A DNA stretch of 64,000 nt from AP-15 sp963703745 (lineage in GTDB: Bacteria > Pseudomonadota > Alphaproteobacteria > ATCC43930 > CGMCC-115725), in assembly GCA_963703745.1 (NCBI GenBank), contig CAVPFL010000005.1, positions 496,001 through 560,000 on the forward strand, given 5' to 3'. The position numbers and the translations under genes are program-made. A model generated the notes under the pieces. The model saw only the letters and a list, made by a program, of their open reading frames with translations. It was not told the DNA's origin and made no database searches. Position 1 is the stretch's first letter. Every line of letters begins with the position of its first letter. This document shows, in pieces, positions 16,456 to 25,058 of this stretch.

Positions 16456-16943
16456 CTAAGACGTTAATTCGCTCAGCCGTTATCGGCCTCGCCTGCGTGC
16501 TGACATCGCCGGCAAGCGCGCAGCTACTCACCGAAAAGAGCTTGTCCGCCGCGATGGCGATGACGATCGCGCAAACAGCGCTCGATACCTGCACCAAGCA
16601 AGGCTATCACGTCTCCGTGCATGTGCTCGGGCATAATGGCGAAGTTCTCGTCGCGGTTCGCGGTGATGGCGCCCCACCGCACACGATGGAGAACAGCCAG
16701 CGCAAGGCTTACACCGCGCGCACCTTCAGCATCCCCTCGGGCGAATTCGCCCAGCGGGTCAAAGATAATCCTAGCATCAGCGCAGTGCATCTTACGGGGG
16801 TGATTGCGGCACAGGGCGCACCGCCGATCAAAGTGGGCGACGAAGTCATCGGGGCGGTCGGTGTGTCGGGCGCCCCGGGCGGCGAAAAGGACGAGGCTTG
16901 CGCCAAGGCCGGCATCGACAAAGTCGCCGATCAGCTCAAGTGA
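16452..16943 (+). CDS. Secreted GlcG/HbpS-type heme-binding domain protein
   Basis: The 163-residue protein starts at ATG 16452 (GGAGG eight bases before) with signal MTKTLIRSAVIGLACVLTSPASA|Q. The mature part has the full GlcG/HbpS order: LTEKSLSAAMAMTIAQTALDTC, VSVHVLGHNGEVLVAVRGDGA, SQRKAYTARTF and GDEVIGAVGVSGAPGGEKDEACAKAGIDK in pieces. Proteins of this shape are periplasmic or extracellular octamers that bind heme or small metabolites. It differs strongly from the larger neighbour, so it is not a recent duplication. Confidence 0.88.
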   Translation: MTKTLIRSAVIGLACVLTSPASAQLLTEKSLSAAMAMTIAQTALDTCTKQGYHVSVHVLGHNGEVLVAVRGDGAPPHTMENSQRKAYTARTFSIPSGEFAQRVKDNPSISAVHLTGVIAAQGAPPIKVGDEVIGAVGVSGAPGGEKDEACAKAGIDKVADQLK

Positions 16944-16958
16944 CCGGCAAACCCGCGT

Positions 16959-17645
16959 CTAATTGGTCAGCAGCGCGGTCAACTCCTCCGGCACGCTGAG
17001 CATCGGATAATGGCCGGTGTCGAGCTCGTACCACTTTGCCTTGAGTTGCTCGGCGGTCCGGCGCTGATGCGCCTCGCCGGGGTTTACCGCACGACGACAC
17101 CAGATCACCGTGGCCGCCCATGGCTGCCTCCAGAAGCTCTGCAGCCGCACTGGATGCTCGTAGATCCCGATCGGGTGCAGGGTGTATCGCTCGAGAGCCC
17201 ATGCGCGCGTCGCCGGGTCGAGGTCGGCGAACAGACGGGTTTCGGCGTCCTCGCGTGACGGCCCCGCGGTGAGCCCGCTCGGCACTGCCGTCGAGCGCTG
17301 GACGATGTCGCGGATCCGCTCGCCGTCGAACAGCGCCAGCGCATCGACCAATACTACTCGCGCGATCCGCTCGCGCGCCGTTTCGGCAGCACGGCACAGC
17401 ACCATGCCGCCCGAGCTCGTGCCCACCATGACGACGTCTTTCAGGTCCTCATAAAACAGCATCTCGGCGATTTCGGCGGCGTGCGTCTCAGTGGTGATGC
17501 CGGGGCGGACCTGATGCTTGCGCTCGGCGCAGCCGTCCAGGCTCGGGGCATAGACCGTGTGTCCGTCGGCGCGCAGCCGGCTCGCCACGCGCTGCCAGAT
17601 CCAGCCGCCTTGATAGGAGCCGTGGATCAGAACGAAAGTCGTCAT
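16959..17645 (-). CDS. Alpha/beta hydrolase, EstC/Pnae-like
   Basis: The 228-residue protein begins MTTFVLIHGSYQGGWIW, with the HG oxyanion loop. The nucleophile elbow is GTSSGGM (Ser about residue 98), and the catalytic His is in DTGHYPM near the end. It fits the plant hydroxynitrile-lyase/esterase type (EstC, salicylate-esterase-like). No signal peptide, so cytosolic. The start lies five bases after the stop of the SDR gene upstream, so the two form an operon and may act on the same substrate. Confidence 0.87.
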   Translation of the reverse strand: MTTFVLIHGSYQGGWIWQRVASRLRADGHTVYAPSLDGCAERKHQVRPGITTETHAAEIAEMLFYEDLKDVVMVGTSSGGMVLCRAAETARERIARVVLVDALALFDGERIRDIVQRSTAVPSGLTAGPSREDAETRLFADLDPATRAWALERYTLHPIGIYEHPVRLQSFWRQPWAATVIWCRRAVNPGEAHQRRTAEQLKAKWYELDTGHYPMLSVPEELTALLTN

Positions 17646-17649
17646 CGCC

Positions 17650-18414
17650 TCAATTCCCTCCGGTCACGTCGATCGTGACGCCGCTCACAAAGTCAGCGTC
17701 ACTCGATGCCAGAAAACAGATGACCTTGGCCTGGTCGGCCGCCTCGGCCACGCGGCGCAAGGGCGTGCGCGCGATCTCCGCGGCCTGCGCTTCCGCCGTC
17801 CGTCGCTCCCAGTGCGGGCGGATGCGCTCGGTCAGCGTCAGGCTCGGTGCGATCGCGTTGATCGTGACGCCGAAGGGCCCGAGCTCGAAGGCGAGCTTGC
17901 GCGTGAAGGCGATGATCCCGCCCTTCGCCGCGGCATAGGCGCTGCTGCTCGTCGGGCTCAAGCCGCGGCCGGCGATCGAGGCGAGGTTGACGATCTTGCC
18001 ATGCCGCCGGCGCTTCATGATCGGCACCACCGCATGGGTGAAGAGAAAGGTGCCGTCGAGATTGAAGGCGATCAATCGCTGCCATTCGGCAAAAGTCAGC
18101 TCTTCGACCCCCGCACCGGAATTCGCGATGATCGTGCTGCCTCCCACAGCATTAACGAGAATGTCGACCCCACCGAATTCCTTGTCGACGGAGGCGGCCG
18201 TCACCTGGACCTGTCCGGCATCGAGCGCATCGCAGAGCCGCCCGTGCGCCGTGCCGCCCGCCCCGCGTAATGCAGCGACCGCCTCTTCGAGGCGGCCCTG
18301 GTGATTGTCGACGCCGACGATGACCGCACCCTCGCGCGCCATGATCTCGGCAGTGGCACGACCGATCCCGTTCGCGAAGGCGGTGATAACCGCAACCTTG
18401 CCGGTGAACCGCAT
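17650..18414 (-). CDS. Short-chain dehydrogenase/reductase
   Basis: The 254-residue classical SDR has NAG-type (VNAVGGS) and catalytic (Ser in NLAS, YAAAK) motifs, and a C-terminal SDADFVSGVTIDVTGGN. The cofactor loop reads VITAFANGIG where nearly all SDRs have TGxxxGIG, so the first glycine is replaced by alanine. The start at 18414 follows AAGGGGGAAGG directly. It is the first gene of the pair with the alpha/beta hydrolase. Cofactor preference is probably NAD(H), from the acidic residue after beta-2 (GVDNHQ). Confidence 0.88.
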   Translation of the reverse strand: MRFTGKVAVITAFANGIGRATAEIMAREGAVIVGVDNHQGRLEEAVAALRGAGGTAHGRLCDALDAGQVQVTAASVDKEFGGVDILVNAVGGSTIIANSGAGVEELTFAEWQRLIAFNLDGTFLFTHAVVPIMKRRRHGKIVNLASIAGRGLSPTSSSAYAAAKGGIIAFTRKLAFELGPFGVTINAIAPSLTLTERIRPHWERRTAEAQAAEIARTPLRRVAEAADQAKVICFLASSDADFVSGVTIDVTGGN

Positions 18415-18481
18415 CCTTCCCCCTTTCGTGTCCGCACGGGCAAATGCATTGTTACCCGAGACGAGCACGGGAGAGTTTCTG

Positions 18482-19303
18482 ATGCAACTCGGGATTCATT
18501 TGCCGCATGCGGGATCGCAGGCGACGCCGGCATTGATCAAGCGCCATGCGCAACGCGCCGAGGCGCTCGGGCTCAGCGACGTGTGGGTCAGCGAGCACAT
18601 CATTGTGCCACGCGCGCAGTTTCCGCGCTCGCCCTTGTTCTACGATCCCATTCTGACCTTGACCTGGGTTGCCTCGGTGACCGAGCGTGTGCGGCTCGGC
18701 ACTAGCGTCATCGTCCTGCCGATGCGCCATCCGCTGCCGCTCGCCAAGGAATTATCGACCTTGCAGAACCTGTCGGGCGGCCGGCTGATCGTCGGCGTCG
18801 GCGTCGGTTGGCTGGAGCCGGAATTTGCGGCACTCGGCGTGCCGTTCAACGAGCGCGGCAGGCGCATGGACGAAGGCATTGCGATGATGCGCGCGGTGTG
18901 GTCACAGGACCCGGTCAATTTCGACGCGAAATACATTCCCGCGGTGCTTAAGGACATGACGATGCTGCCGCAGCCGGTGAGCCACATCCCGATGTGGCAC
19001 GGCAGCCGCTCGGAGGCGGCGCACCGTCGCACGGTCCGCATCGGCGACGGCTGGCACGGCAGCCAGGTGACCCCGGCGCAAGCCGGCGAAGTGGTCAAGC
19101 GTTTGCGCCGGGACCGGCCGGAGCCGGGCTTCACGATCTCGGTGCGCTCGCACTGGGACGGCAAGGATATCGGGATGATGCGCGACCGGGTCGCCGCCTA
19201 CGAAGCGGCCGGCGTGCAGCACGTCATGGTCCACCCGCAGGACCGCGAAGTCGACGACTGGGACACCGTCATCGAAGGCGTCGGCCGCGTCGCGACCGGC
19301 TAG
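18482..19303 (+). CDS. LLM-class flavin/F420-dependent oxidoreductase
   Basis: The 273-residue protein starts at ATG 18482 after GGGAGAG. It has the luciferase-like TIM-barrel signature: MQLGIHLPHAG, DVWVSEHIIVP, TSVIVLPMRHP, ELSTLQNLSGGRLIVGVGVGW and ARRMDE-like ERGRRMDEGI. The closest type is the F420-dependent family found widely in alphaproteobacteria. The substrate is unknown. It is divergent from the SDR/hydrolase operon. No F420 biosynthesis gene is in the window. Confidence 0.88.
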   Translation: MQLGIHLPHAGSQATPALIKRHAQRAEALGLSDVWVSEHIIVPRAQFPRSPLFYDPILTLTWVASVTERVRLGTSVIVLPMRHPLPLAKELSTLQNLSGGRLIVGVGVGWLEPEFAALGVPFNERGRRMDEGIAMMRAVWSQDPVNFDAKYIPAVLKDMTMLPQPVSHIPMWHGSRSEAAHRRTVRIGDGWHGSQVTPAQAGEVVKRLRRDRPEPGFTISVRSHWDGKDIGMMRDRVAAYEAAGVQHVMVHPQDREVDDWDTVIEGVGRVATG

Positions 19304-19514
19304 CCCGTTGTTTTCCGCTCCCTGATGGCTGTGCAATTTCGTTGATCGGCGGTGCCGGATTCGTTGTTTTGCGGCGCCACAAATTTCGCTCTAACAGGCT
19401 GATCCAACGGGATATTCTATCCTGAAATCCGGTGTGTTCGCAGGTGTGACCGCGATTTTCGTTGTTTTTAATGTAGCGTGGCTGAGTCGTGAACGGCTAC
19501 TCCGCGCACTCCGT

Positions 19515-20084
19515 TCAAGCGGTCGGCGAGCTCAGGCGGTGGCCGAGGGTGCGGGGCAGGATCCCGCGCTCGCGGGGGTCGTCGAACAACACCGTGCGGC
19601 GCGCATAGACGACGAACCCCGCCTGCTGATAAACGCGCAGCGCTTTTGGGTGATCGAAGGTCGAGGTATGCAGCCAGAACCGGTCGATCGGCCGAGACCA
19701 AGCGCGGTCGATCGCCGCCTGTAGCAGGTAAGGGCCGAGCCGCCGCCCGATAAAATCGGGGATGAGCCCGAAGTAGCAGAGCTTAGTCTCGCGCGGGGCC
19801 GCGGTGTCGAGCTCGAAGAAGCCGGCCGGCACCCCGCGCACATACAGCACGAAGATTTCGATCGCCGGCTGGTGGATTTGCACGGCAACCGCGGAGTCGT
19901 CGATGATCCGTCGCTCGAACCACAGCCACGGCTCGCCGACCGTGTCGTAGAGGTAGCGGTAGAACGATACGCTGCAAGCTTCGGCCCGCATCAGCGCCAG
20001 CTTGTCGAGCGGCGCCGGAACCCGCCGTCCCGACGGCCGCTCCAGCATTTCGAGATAGGTGATGGTGTCTTCGAGCACCGTCAC
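19515..20084 (-). CDS. GNAT-family N-acetyltransferase
   Basis: The 189-residue protein has GVPAGFFELD and LCYFGLIPDFIGRRLGPYLL, with the R-R-x-G-x acetyl-CoA pyrophosphate loop (GRRLG). It then has STFDHPKALRVYQQAGF, the usual GNAT C-terminal motif B. The start is GTG 20084, overlapping the sseA stop (GTGA), which makes it the last gene of the cysK-alaX-sseA operon. A longer frame to 20138 is less likely. The target is unknown; the context suggests a sulfur or amino-acid metabolite or a toxic analogue. Confidence 0.83.
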   Translation of the reverse strand: MTVLEDTITYLEMLERPSGRRVPAPLDKLALMRAEACSVSFYRYLYDTVGEPWLWFERRIIDDSAVAVQIHQPAIEIFVLYVRGVPAGFFELDTAAPRETKLCYFGLIPDFIGRRLGPYLLQAAIDRAWSRPIDRFWLHTSTFDHPKALRVYQQAGFVVYARRTVLFDDPRERGILPRTLGHRLSSPTA

Positions 20085-20944
20085 CGCGCCGGTCCCGTCT
20101 CGATCAGCGTATCGCCCGGCAAGCCCCATTCTGACCACGAGCCGTCATAGACTGCCGCACCGGGGTGCCCGATCACGTGCAGCGCAAAGGCGAGCGCGCA
20201 AGCGGTGACACCCGAGCCGCAGCTCGTCACGATGGGGCGGTCGAGCGCTACACCGGCATCGCGAAAGAGCTCGGTCAGCTCTTCGGCGCTCCTCAACTGC
20301 CGGGTGCGCAGATCGGTCACGAGCTCGTAAGGAACATTGCGACTGCCGGGGATATGGCCGCTTCGCATACCGGGCCGGGGTTCGGGGGTGGTGCCGCCGA
20401 ACCGGCCGGCTGCACGCGCGTCGACGACCTGCTCGCGGTGGCTCGCCAAGTTCTCGACCAAAGTCTGCCTGTCACGGACCAGAGACGGGTCGTACCGTGC
20501 CGTGAAACGACGCGGGGGCGGGCTCGGCAGCGCCGCGTCGAGCGGACGTCCCTCGGCGCGCCACTTCGGCAGCCCGCCGTCGAGGATGGCGACCTCCTGA
20601 TGGCCGAACATGCGCAGCATCCACCAGGCGCGTCCGGCCGAGGACAGGCCGGCGCTGTCATAGACGACGACCCGGTCCCCGTCGCCGATGCCGAGAGCCC
20701 CGATCTTTTGCGCGAAGAGATCGGCCGAAGGGATCATATGCGGCAGGCTGGTGCCGGGCTCGCAGACGTCGTCGATGTCGAAGAACACCGCACCCGGGAT
20801 GTGGGCGCGATCGTAATCCTCGCGGGCGGTCGGAGCGATGCCCGGCAATTTGAAGGACGAGTCGACGATCCGGACATATGGGTTGTCGAGGTGGGCCGCC
20901 AGCCAGGCGGTGTCGACGAGTGCTTTGGGACGGGCATAGGGCAT
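20081..20944 (-). CDS. sseA: 3-mercaptopyruvate sulfurtransferase
   Basis: The 287-residue protein has two rhodanese domains. The active-site loop in the second is SCGSGVTAC; CGSGVTA is typical of mercaptopyruvate rather than thiosulfate sulfurtransferases. Other blocks are VVYDSAGLSSAGRAWWML and GHIPGSRNVPYE. It transfers sulfane sulfur from 3-mercaptopyruvate, derived from cysteine. It lies six bases after alaX and overlaps the GNAT gene, downstream of cysK, which suits a cysteine/sulfur operon. Confidence 0.93.
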   Translation of the reverse strand: MPYARPKALVDTAWLAAHLDNPYVRIVDSSFKLPGIAPTAREDYDRAHIPGAVFFDIDDVCEPGTSLPHMIPSADLFAQKIGALGIGDGDRVVVYDSAGLSSAGRAWWMLRMFGHQEVAILDGGLPKWRAEGRPLDAALPSPPPRRFTARYDPSLVRDRQTLVENLASHREQVVDARAAGRFGGTTPEPRPGMRSGHIPGSRNVPYELVTDLRTRQLRSAEELTELFRDAGVALDRPIVTSCGSGVTACALAFALHVIGHPGAAVYDGSWSEWGLPGDTLIETGPAR

Positions 20945-20950
20945 CGGATG

Positions 20951-21661
20951 TCACTCCGCAAAGGCGACGATCACGCGGCGGTTCTGCTTGCCCTTGTTCT
21001 CAATCTTGGTCACCGTGATGGGGCCGATCTCGGCGGTGTTGCGCACATGGGTCCCGCCGCAAGGTTGCAGGTCGACCCCGGCGATCTCCATCAGGCGCAC
21101 GCGGCCGGTGCCGCTCGGCGGCTTGACCGACATCGTCCGGACGAGCTCGGATTGGGCGGCGAGCTCCTCGTCGGTGATCCAGCGGGGCCCAACGGGGTGG
21201 CCCTCGGTGATCAGCGCGTTGAGGCGGTGCCCGATCGCTTCTTTGTCGAGGCTCGATCCGGGGACGTCGAAATCGAGCCGCCCTCTGCCGTCCGAGACTT
21301 GGCCGCCGGTCACCGCACCCGGGACGACGCTGCACAACAGATGCAGACAGGTGTGCATGCGCATCAGCCGATGGCGGCGGTTCCAGTCGATCTCGGCGAC
21401 GAGCTCAGAACCGGGTTCGGGGAGCGCGGAGCCCGGCGCGGGGACATGGATGACCTTGTCGGGCGCCTCGCCTTTGACCGTATCGACGATCATGACCGAC
21501 TGGCCCGAGGAAAGGCGCAGCACGCCGGTGTCTCCGGGCTGACCACCGCCAACCGGATAAAACACCGTGCGGTCGAATGTGATGCCGCGCCCGTCGATCT
21601 CGATGACCCGGGCGTTGCAGGAACGCAGATATCCATCGTCGCGAAACAGCAGCTCGGTCAT
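20951..21661 (-). CDS. alaX: AlaX-type alanyl-tRNA editing protein
   Basis: The 236-residue protein starts at 21661, four bases after the cysK stop. It has the N-terminal beta domain (FDRTVFYPVGGGQPGDTG) and the zinc editing core with HxxxH (MHTCLH) and CxxxH (CGGTH). This is the AlaXM free-standing editing domain related to AlaRS, which hydrolyses Ser-tRNA(Ala) or Gly-tRNA(Ala). Its place between cysteine synthase, which uses O-acetylserine, and SseA suggests protection from serine-family mischarging. Confidence 0.93.
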   Translation of the reverse strand: MTELLFRDDGYLRSCNARVIEIDGRGITFDRTVFYPVGGGQPGDTGVLRLSSGQSVMIVDTVKGEAPDKVIHVPAPGSALPEPGSELVAEIDWNRRHRLMRMHTCLHLLCSVVPGAVTGGQVSDGRGRLDFDVPGSSLDKEAIGHRLNALITEGHPVGPRWITDEELAAQSELVRTMSVKPPSGTGRVRLMEIAGVDLQPCGGTHVRNTAEIGPITVTKIENKGKQNRRVIVAFAE

Positions 21662-21665
21662 CGGG

Positions 21666-22715
21666 TCAATTGTCCTGCCTGACTTCGATCGGAACCCCGA
21701 TCTTCGACTTGCGCTCCAGCCAGGCCGGTACCGGGAACTCGTGGGCGCGCAGGAAGTCCGGGTTGAACAGCTTTGATTGGGAGCGCGAGCCATGCTCGGC
21801 AAGGATCGTGACGATGACGTGGCCGGGCCCTAGATCGTTGGCGAGTCGCACCGCACCCGCGATATTGATGGCCGTGGATCCGCCAAGGCACAGGCCCTCA
21901 TGTTCCAGCAGGTCGAAGAGGTAGGGTATCGCCTCAGAATCCGGGATCACGTAGGCCCTGTCGACGCGGATGTCGGCGATGATCGGTGTGACACGCCCGA
22001 GGCCGATGCCTTCCGTGATCGAGTTACCTTCCGATGCCTTTGCCTCGCCACTGGTGAAAAAATTATACATCGCGGCGCCCTGCGGGTCCGCAACACCGAT
22101 GACGATGTCGTTCTTCTTCTCGCGCAGGAAGGTGGAGATGCCGGCGATCGTGCCGCCGGTGCCGATCGAGCAGATAAAGCCGTCGACCTTGCCGTCCGTC
22201 TGCTCCCAGATCTCGGGGCCGGTCGTCTCGTAATGCGCCTTGCGGTTGTCGAGATTGTTCCATTGGTCGGCGAAGATGACGCCGTTGGGTTCGCTCTTGC
22301 GCAATTGCTCGGCAAGGCGCTTGCCAACATGTTGATATTGGTTCGGATTTCTATAGGGGACCGCCGGCACTTCGATCAGTTCGGCGCCGCAGAGACGCAG
22401 CGTATCCTTTTTTTCCTGGCTTTGGGTCTCCGGGATCACGATCACGGTGCGATATCCGCGGGCGTTGGCGACGAGCGCGAGGCCGATCCCAGTATTGCCG
22501 GCGGTGCTTTCAACCACGACGCCGCCGACCCGTAGTTCGCCGCGCTTCTCGGCCTCCAGGATCATGTGCCGAGCCGGGCGGTCCTTGACCGAACCGCCAG
22601 GATTGAGGAACTCGGCCTTGCCGAGGATCGTGCAACCGGTCTCCTCGGAGGCCCGCCGCAATTTGATCAAGGGCGTGTTTCCCACGGCGTCGACAAAGCC
22701 ATTACGAATAGTCAT
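21666..22715 (-). CDS. cysK: Cysteine synthase A-type PLP enzyme
   Basis: The 349-residue fold-II PLP enzyme has FLNPGGSVKDR (Schiff-base lysine), ESTAGNTGIGLALV (Asn loop) and SIGTGGTIAG (phosphate loop). It condenses O-acetylserine with sulfide to cysteine. ATG 22715 (MTIRNGFVDAVGNTPL) has GGAG seven bases upstream; ATG 22727 adds four residues. The large frame to 23282 is read-through of the antisense of the dcd gene and is not real. It is the first gene of the cysK-alaX-sseA-GNAT operon. It is somewhat longer than classical CysK (about 320). Confidence 0.92.
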   Translation of the reverse strand: MTIRNGFVDAVGNTPLIKLRRASEETGCTILGKAEFLNPGGSVKDRPARHMILEAEKRGELRVGGVVVESTAGNTGIGLALVANARGYRTVIVIPETQSQEKKDTLRLCGAELIEVPAVPYRNPNQYQHVGKRLAEQLRKSEPNGVIFADQWNNLDNRKAHYETTGPEIWEQTDGKVDGFICSIGTGGTIAGISTFLREKKNDIVIGVADPQGAAMYNFFTSGEAKASEGNSITEGIGLGRVTPIIADIRVDRAYVIPDSEAIPYLFDLLEHEGLCLGGSTAINIAGAVRLANDLGPGHVIVTILAEHGSRSQSKLFNPDFLRAHEFPVPAWLERKSKIGVPIEVRQDN

Positions 22716-22844
22716 GGCGTTCTCCATACCCGAGCTCGCGCCAAGACTATCGAGGGCGAGAACGCGGATGCAACCCTCCCGCTGTTTGCGCGGCCCGCCT
22801 GATGGCTTAGAACCGGCCGAGCAATCCGAACGGAACCTTGCCGC

Positions 22845-24044
22845 ATGGCAGAGACCCCTGGGAACGAGCTGTTTCCCGCCCCGAAGACCAGCGAAGGCGA
22901 CCGCCAACGTGACCCGACGACGGGTCTGTTGCCGTCGCAGATGTTGCGCGAGGCGGTGGCGCTGGGCCGCGAGATCTTGTCCCCTCAGCCGATCGGGGAC
23001 GACCAGATCCAGCCAGCGAGCGTCGACTTGAGCTTGGGTGAGGTGGCGTACCGGGTGCGGGCGAGCTTTCTGCCGGGCAGCCGAGCGAGTGTGCGCGACA
23101 AGCTTGACCAGCTCTCGATGCATCGGATCGATCTCACCCAAGGGGCGGTTCTCGAAAAAGACTGCGTCTACATCGTGCCGCTTTTCGAATATCTCGCATT
23201 GCGCAGCCGCACCTCGGGGTTCGCCAACCCGAAGAGCTCGATCGGCCGGCTCGATGTTTTCGCCCGCGTCATCACTGATCACGGCGCCGAATTCGATCGC
23301 ATCCGGGACGGGTACAAAGGGCCGCTCTACGCGGAGATCTCGCCGCGCTCGTTCAGCGTGTTAGTGCGTACCGGATCGAGCCTCGTGCAATTGCGCATCC
23401 GCCGCGGTTCCCCGGCGTTCAGCGATACCGCGCTCAGGCGGCTGCATGAAGAAGTCGGCCTCGTCGAGGCACCCCCGGGGGCACTCTCGGCGCGCGAGGC
23501 GATCCGCGACGGGCTCGCCTTCACCGTCGATGTCGCCGGCGACAAGCAGAGTGGTCTCGTCGGCTACAAGGCGCGCCGCCATACCGATCTGATCGATGTC
23601 GACCGGATCCACCACTACGATCCGCGCGATTTCTGGGAGCCGGTCTACGCTCATCGCGGGTCCGCCGGGGCGGGCGGGATCGTTCTCGACCCGCACGATT
23701 TCTACATCCTCGCCTCGCGCGAGGCGGTCGTCGTGCCCCCCGACCATGCCGCCGAGATGCTGCCCTATCACACCTTTGTCGGCGAGTTCCGCGTCCATTT
23801 CGCCGGTTTCTTCGATCCAGGCTTCGGCACCGCCGAGAGCGGTGGTGCCGGCAGCCGTGCCGTGCTCGAAGTGCGGTCCCACGAGGTGCCGTTTCTGATC
23901 GAGGACGGCCAAGTCCTCGGCCGCCTCGTTTACGAGCGCCTGATCACCAGACCGGACAAGCTCTACGGCCGCGCCATCGGGTCCTCATACCAAAGCCAAG
24001 GGCTGGCCTTGTCGAAACATTTCAAGAAATTCGCGCCGCGCTGA
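22845..24044 (+). CDS. dcd: Long-form 2'-deoxycytidine 5'-triphosphate deaminase
   Basis: The 399-residue protein belongs to the alphaproteobacterial long dCTP deaminase family. It shows two trimeric dUTPase-like halves: QPASVDLSLGEVAYRV with TSGFANPKSSIGRLDVFARVITD (substrate loop), then IVLDPHDFYILASREAVVVPPDHAAEM and RAVLEVRSHEVPF. Usual bacterial Dcd is about 190 residues, so this is roughly a doubled length. It supplies dUTP for dTMP synthesis. It is divergent from cysK. Confidence 0.87.
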   Translation: MAETPGNELFPAPKTSEGDRQRDPTTGLLPSQMLREAVALGREILSPQPIGDDQIQPASVDLSLGEVAYRVRASFLPGSRASVRDKLDQLSMHRIDLTQGAVLEKDCVYIVPLFEYLALRSRTSGFANPKSSIGRLDVFARVITDHGAEFDRIRDGYKGPLYAEISPRSFSVLVRTGSSLVQLRIRRGSPAFSDTALRRLHEEVGLVEAPPGALSAREAIRDGLAFTVDVAGDKQSGLVGYKARRHTDLIDVDRIHHYDPRDFWEPVYAHRGSAGAGGIVLDPHDFYILASREAVVVPPDHAAEMLPYHTFVGEFRVHFAGFFDPGFGTAESGGAGSRAVLEVRSHEVPFLIEDGQVLGRLVYERLITRPDKLYGRAIGSSYQSQGLALSKHFKKFAPR

Positions 24045-24061
24045 GCTTGCGACGCGAGCTT

Positions 24062-24697
24062 TCAGCGCACCGACCAGAGCTGCCGGAGCCGGTCGCGGTG
24101 GCGCAAGAGCCAGTAGAGCCCGATCAGGGTGTGACCGCTTTCGATGGCACCCGTATCGAGCAGGGCCTCGACCTCTGCCAGGGTCTTGACGACGACGCGA
24201 ATGTTTTCGTGCTCTTCGGGCAACCCGTGTACCCCCGCGGCAGCGGTCGAGTCGACGCGGCCACAGAACAGGACGACAGCTTCGTCCGAATTCCCGGTGG
24301 ACGACAGATAGCGCTGTATCAGGACCGGCTCACCGATCAGAGCGAGCCCGGTCTCCTCGCGGGTTTCACGCGCGGCCACCGCCCGCGGCGTCTCGTCGGT
24401 GTCGATCAGCCCGGCGGCTACCTCGAGCTGCCAAGGCGAACTGTCGGCGATCAGCGCCGGAAGACGGAATTGCTCGACGAGCACGACCCGGTCGCGATCG
24501 GGATCATAGAGCACAATCGCCACCGCCTGACCGCGCCGCAATACATCGTAGTCTCGCTCGGCGCTCCACTCCCCGGAGAACAGGCGGTGCCTGAACCCGA
24601 AGGTATCGATGCGCAGATGACGCGCGGAAACTGTCTGGGTGTGCGCGATCTCGACGTCGGGATGAGACGGTGCAGTCGCGGGTGGCGGCTTGGCCAT
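24062..24697 (-). CDS. Nudix hydrolase (ADP-ribose pyrophosphatase-like)
   Basis: The 211-residue protein has a complete Nudix box: GLIDTDETPRAVAARE, then TREETGL (G-x5-E-x7-REUxEExGU). VLVEQFRLPAL precedes it, as in the ADP-ribose/GDP-mannose pyrophosphatase group (NudF/NudK). After the box the usual PSPG becomes SSTGNSDE, so substrate choice may differ. The start at 24697 is two bases after the DUF1491 stop, so it is the last gene of the two-component operon. Confidence 0.87.
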   Translation of the reverse strand: MAKPPPATAPSHPDVEIAHTQTVSARHLRIDTFGFRHRLFSGEWSAERDYDVLRRGQAVAIVLYDPDRDRVVLVEQFRLPALIADSSPWQLEVAAGLIDTDETPRAVAARETREETGLALIGEPVLIQRYLSSTGNSDEAVVLFCGRVDSTAAAGVHGLPEEHENIRVVVKTLAEVEALLDTGAIESGHTLIGLYWLLRHRDRLRQLWSVR

Positions 24698-24699
24698 CG

Positions 24700-25035
24700 T
24701 TACGTGATCCGCTCGTCGATGACGGTTCCCGCCGATGTGTTCTCGATTTCCATCACCCAGAGGTCGGGGTCGCGCCGGCGCTGGCGCTCGATATAAGCGT
24801 CGGCATCTGCTTCGGCGATGGGTGCGGGGCCAGTTGCCCTAATCCACAGGAGTTCGCCGTCCTTTCCGCGCGCCTGGGTGAGCACCAGACAGCCGGTATC
24901 GCGGCCGTTGAATTTGAGTAGGATGGCGCCGGCATCGTCGTCTCCGCGGGCCAGCACAGCGACCGGGATAGCGGCGAGATCACAACGCCGGATCAGCGCC
25001 TTGACCCAAATCGCCGATTTCAGCCGCGCTTCCAT
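24700..25035 (-). CDS. DUF1491-family protein
   Basis: The 111-residue protein starts at 25035 with MEARLKSAIWVKALIRRCD and contains GDDDAGAILLKFN and a RDPDLWVMEIEN C-terminus. This order is that of DUF1491, a small alphaproteobacterial family. The function is unknown. A longer frame to 25173 overlaps the kinase gene and lacks similarity. It sits 23 bases after the kinase and two before the Nudix gene, in the same transcript. Confidence 0.85.
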   Translation of the reverse strand: MEARLKSAIWVKALIRRCDLAAIPVAVLARGDDDAGAILLKFNGRDTGCLVLTQARGKDGELLWIRATGPAPIAEADADAYIERQRRRDPDLWVMEIENTSAGTVIDERIT

Positions 25036-25058
25036 TTCGACGGGTCGCGTGTCCCTGG

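Noticed and set aside
20165..21682. 505-codon plus-strand ORF
   Set aside because: Antisense of sseA and alaX, which are clear genes; no family resemblance.
21666..23282. 538-codon version of cysK
   Set aside because: The added N-terminus is antisense of the dcd gene; a good ribosome-binding site supports ATG 22715.
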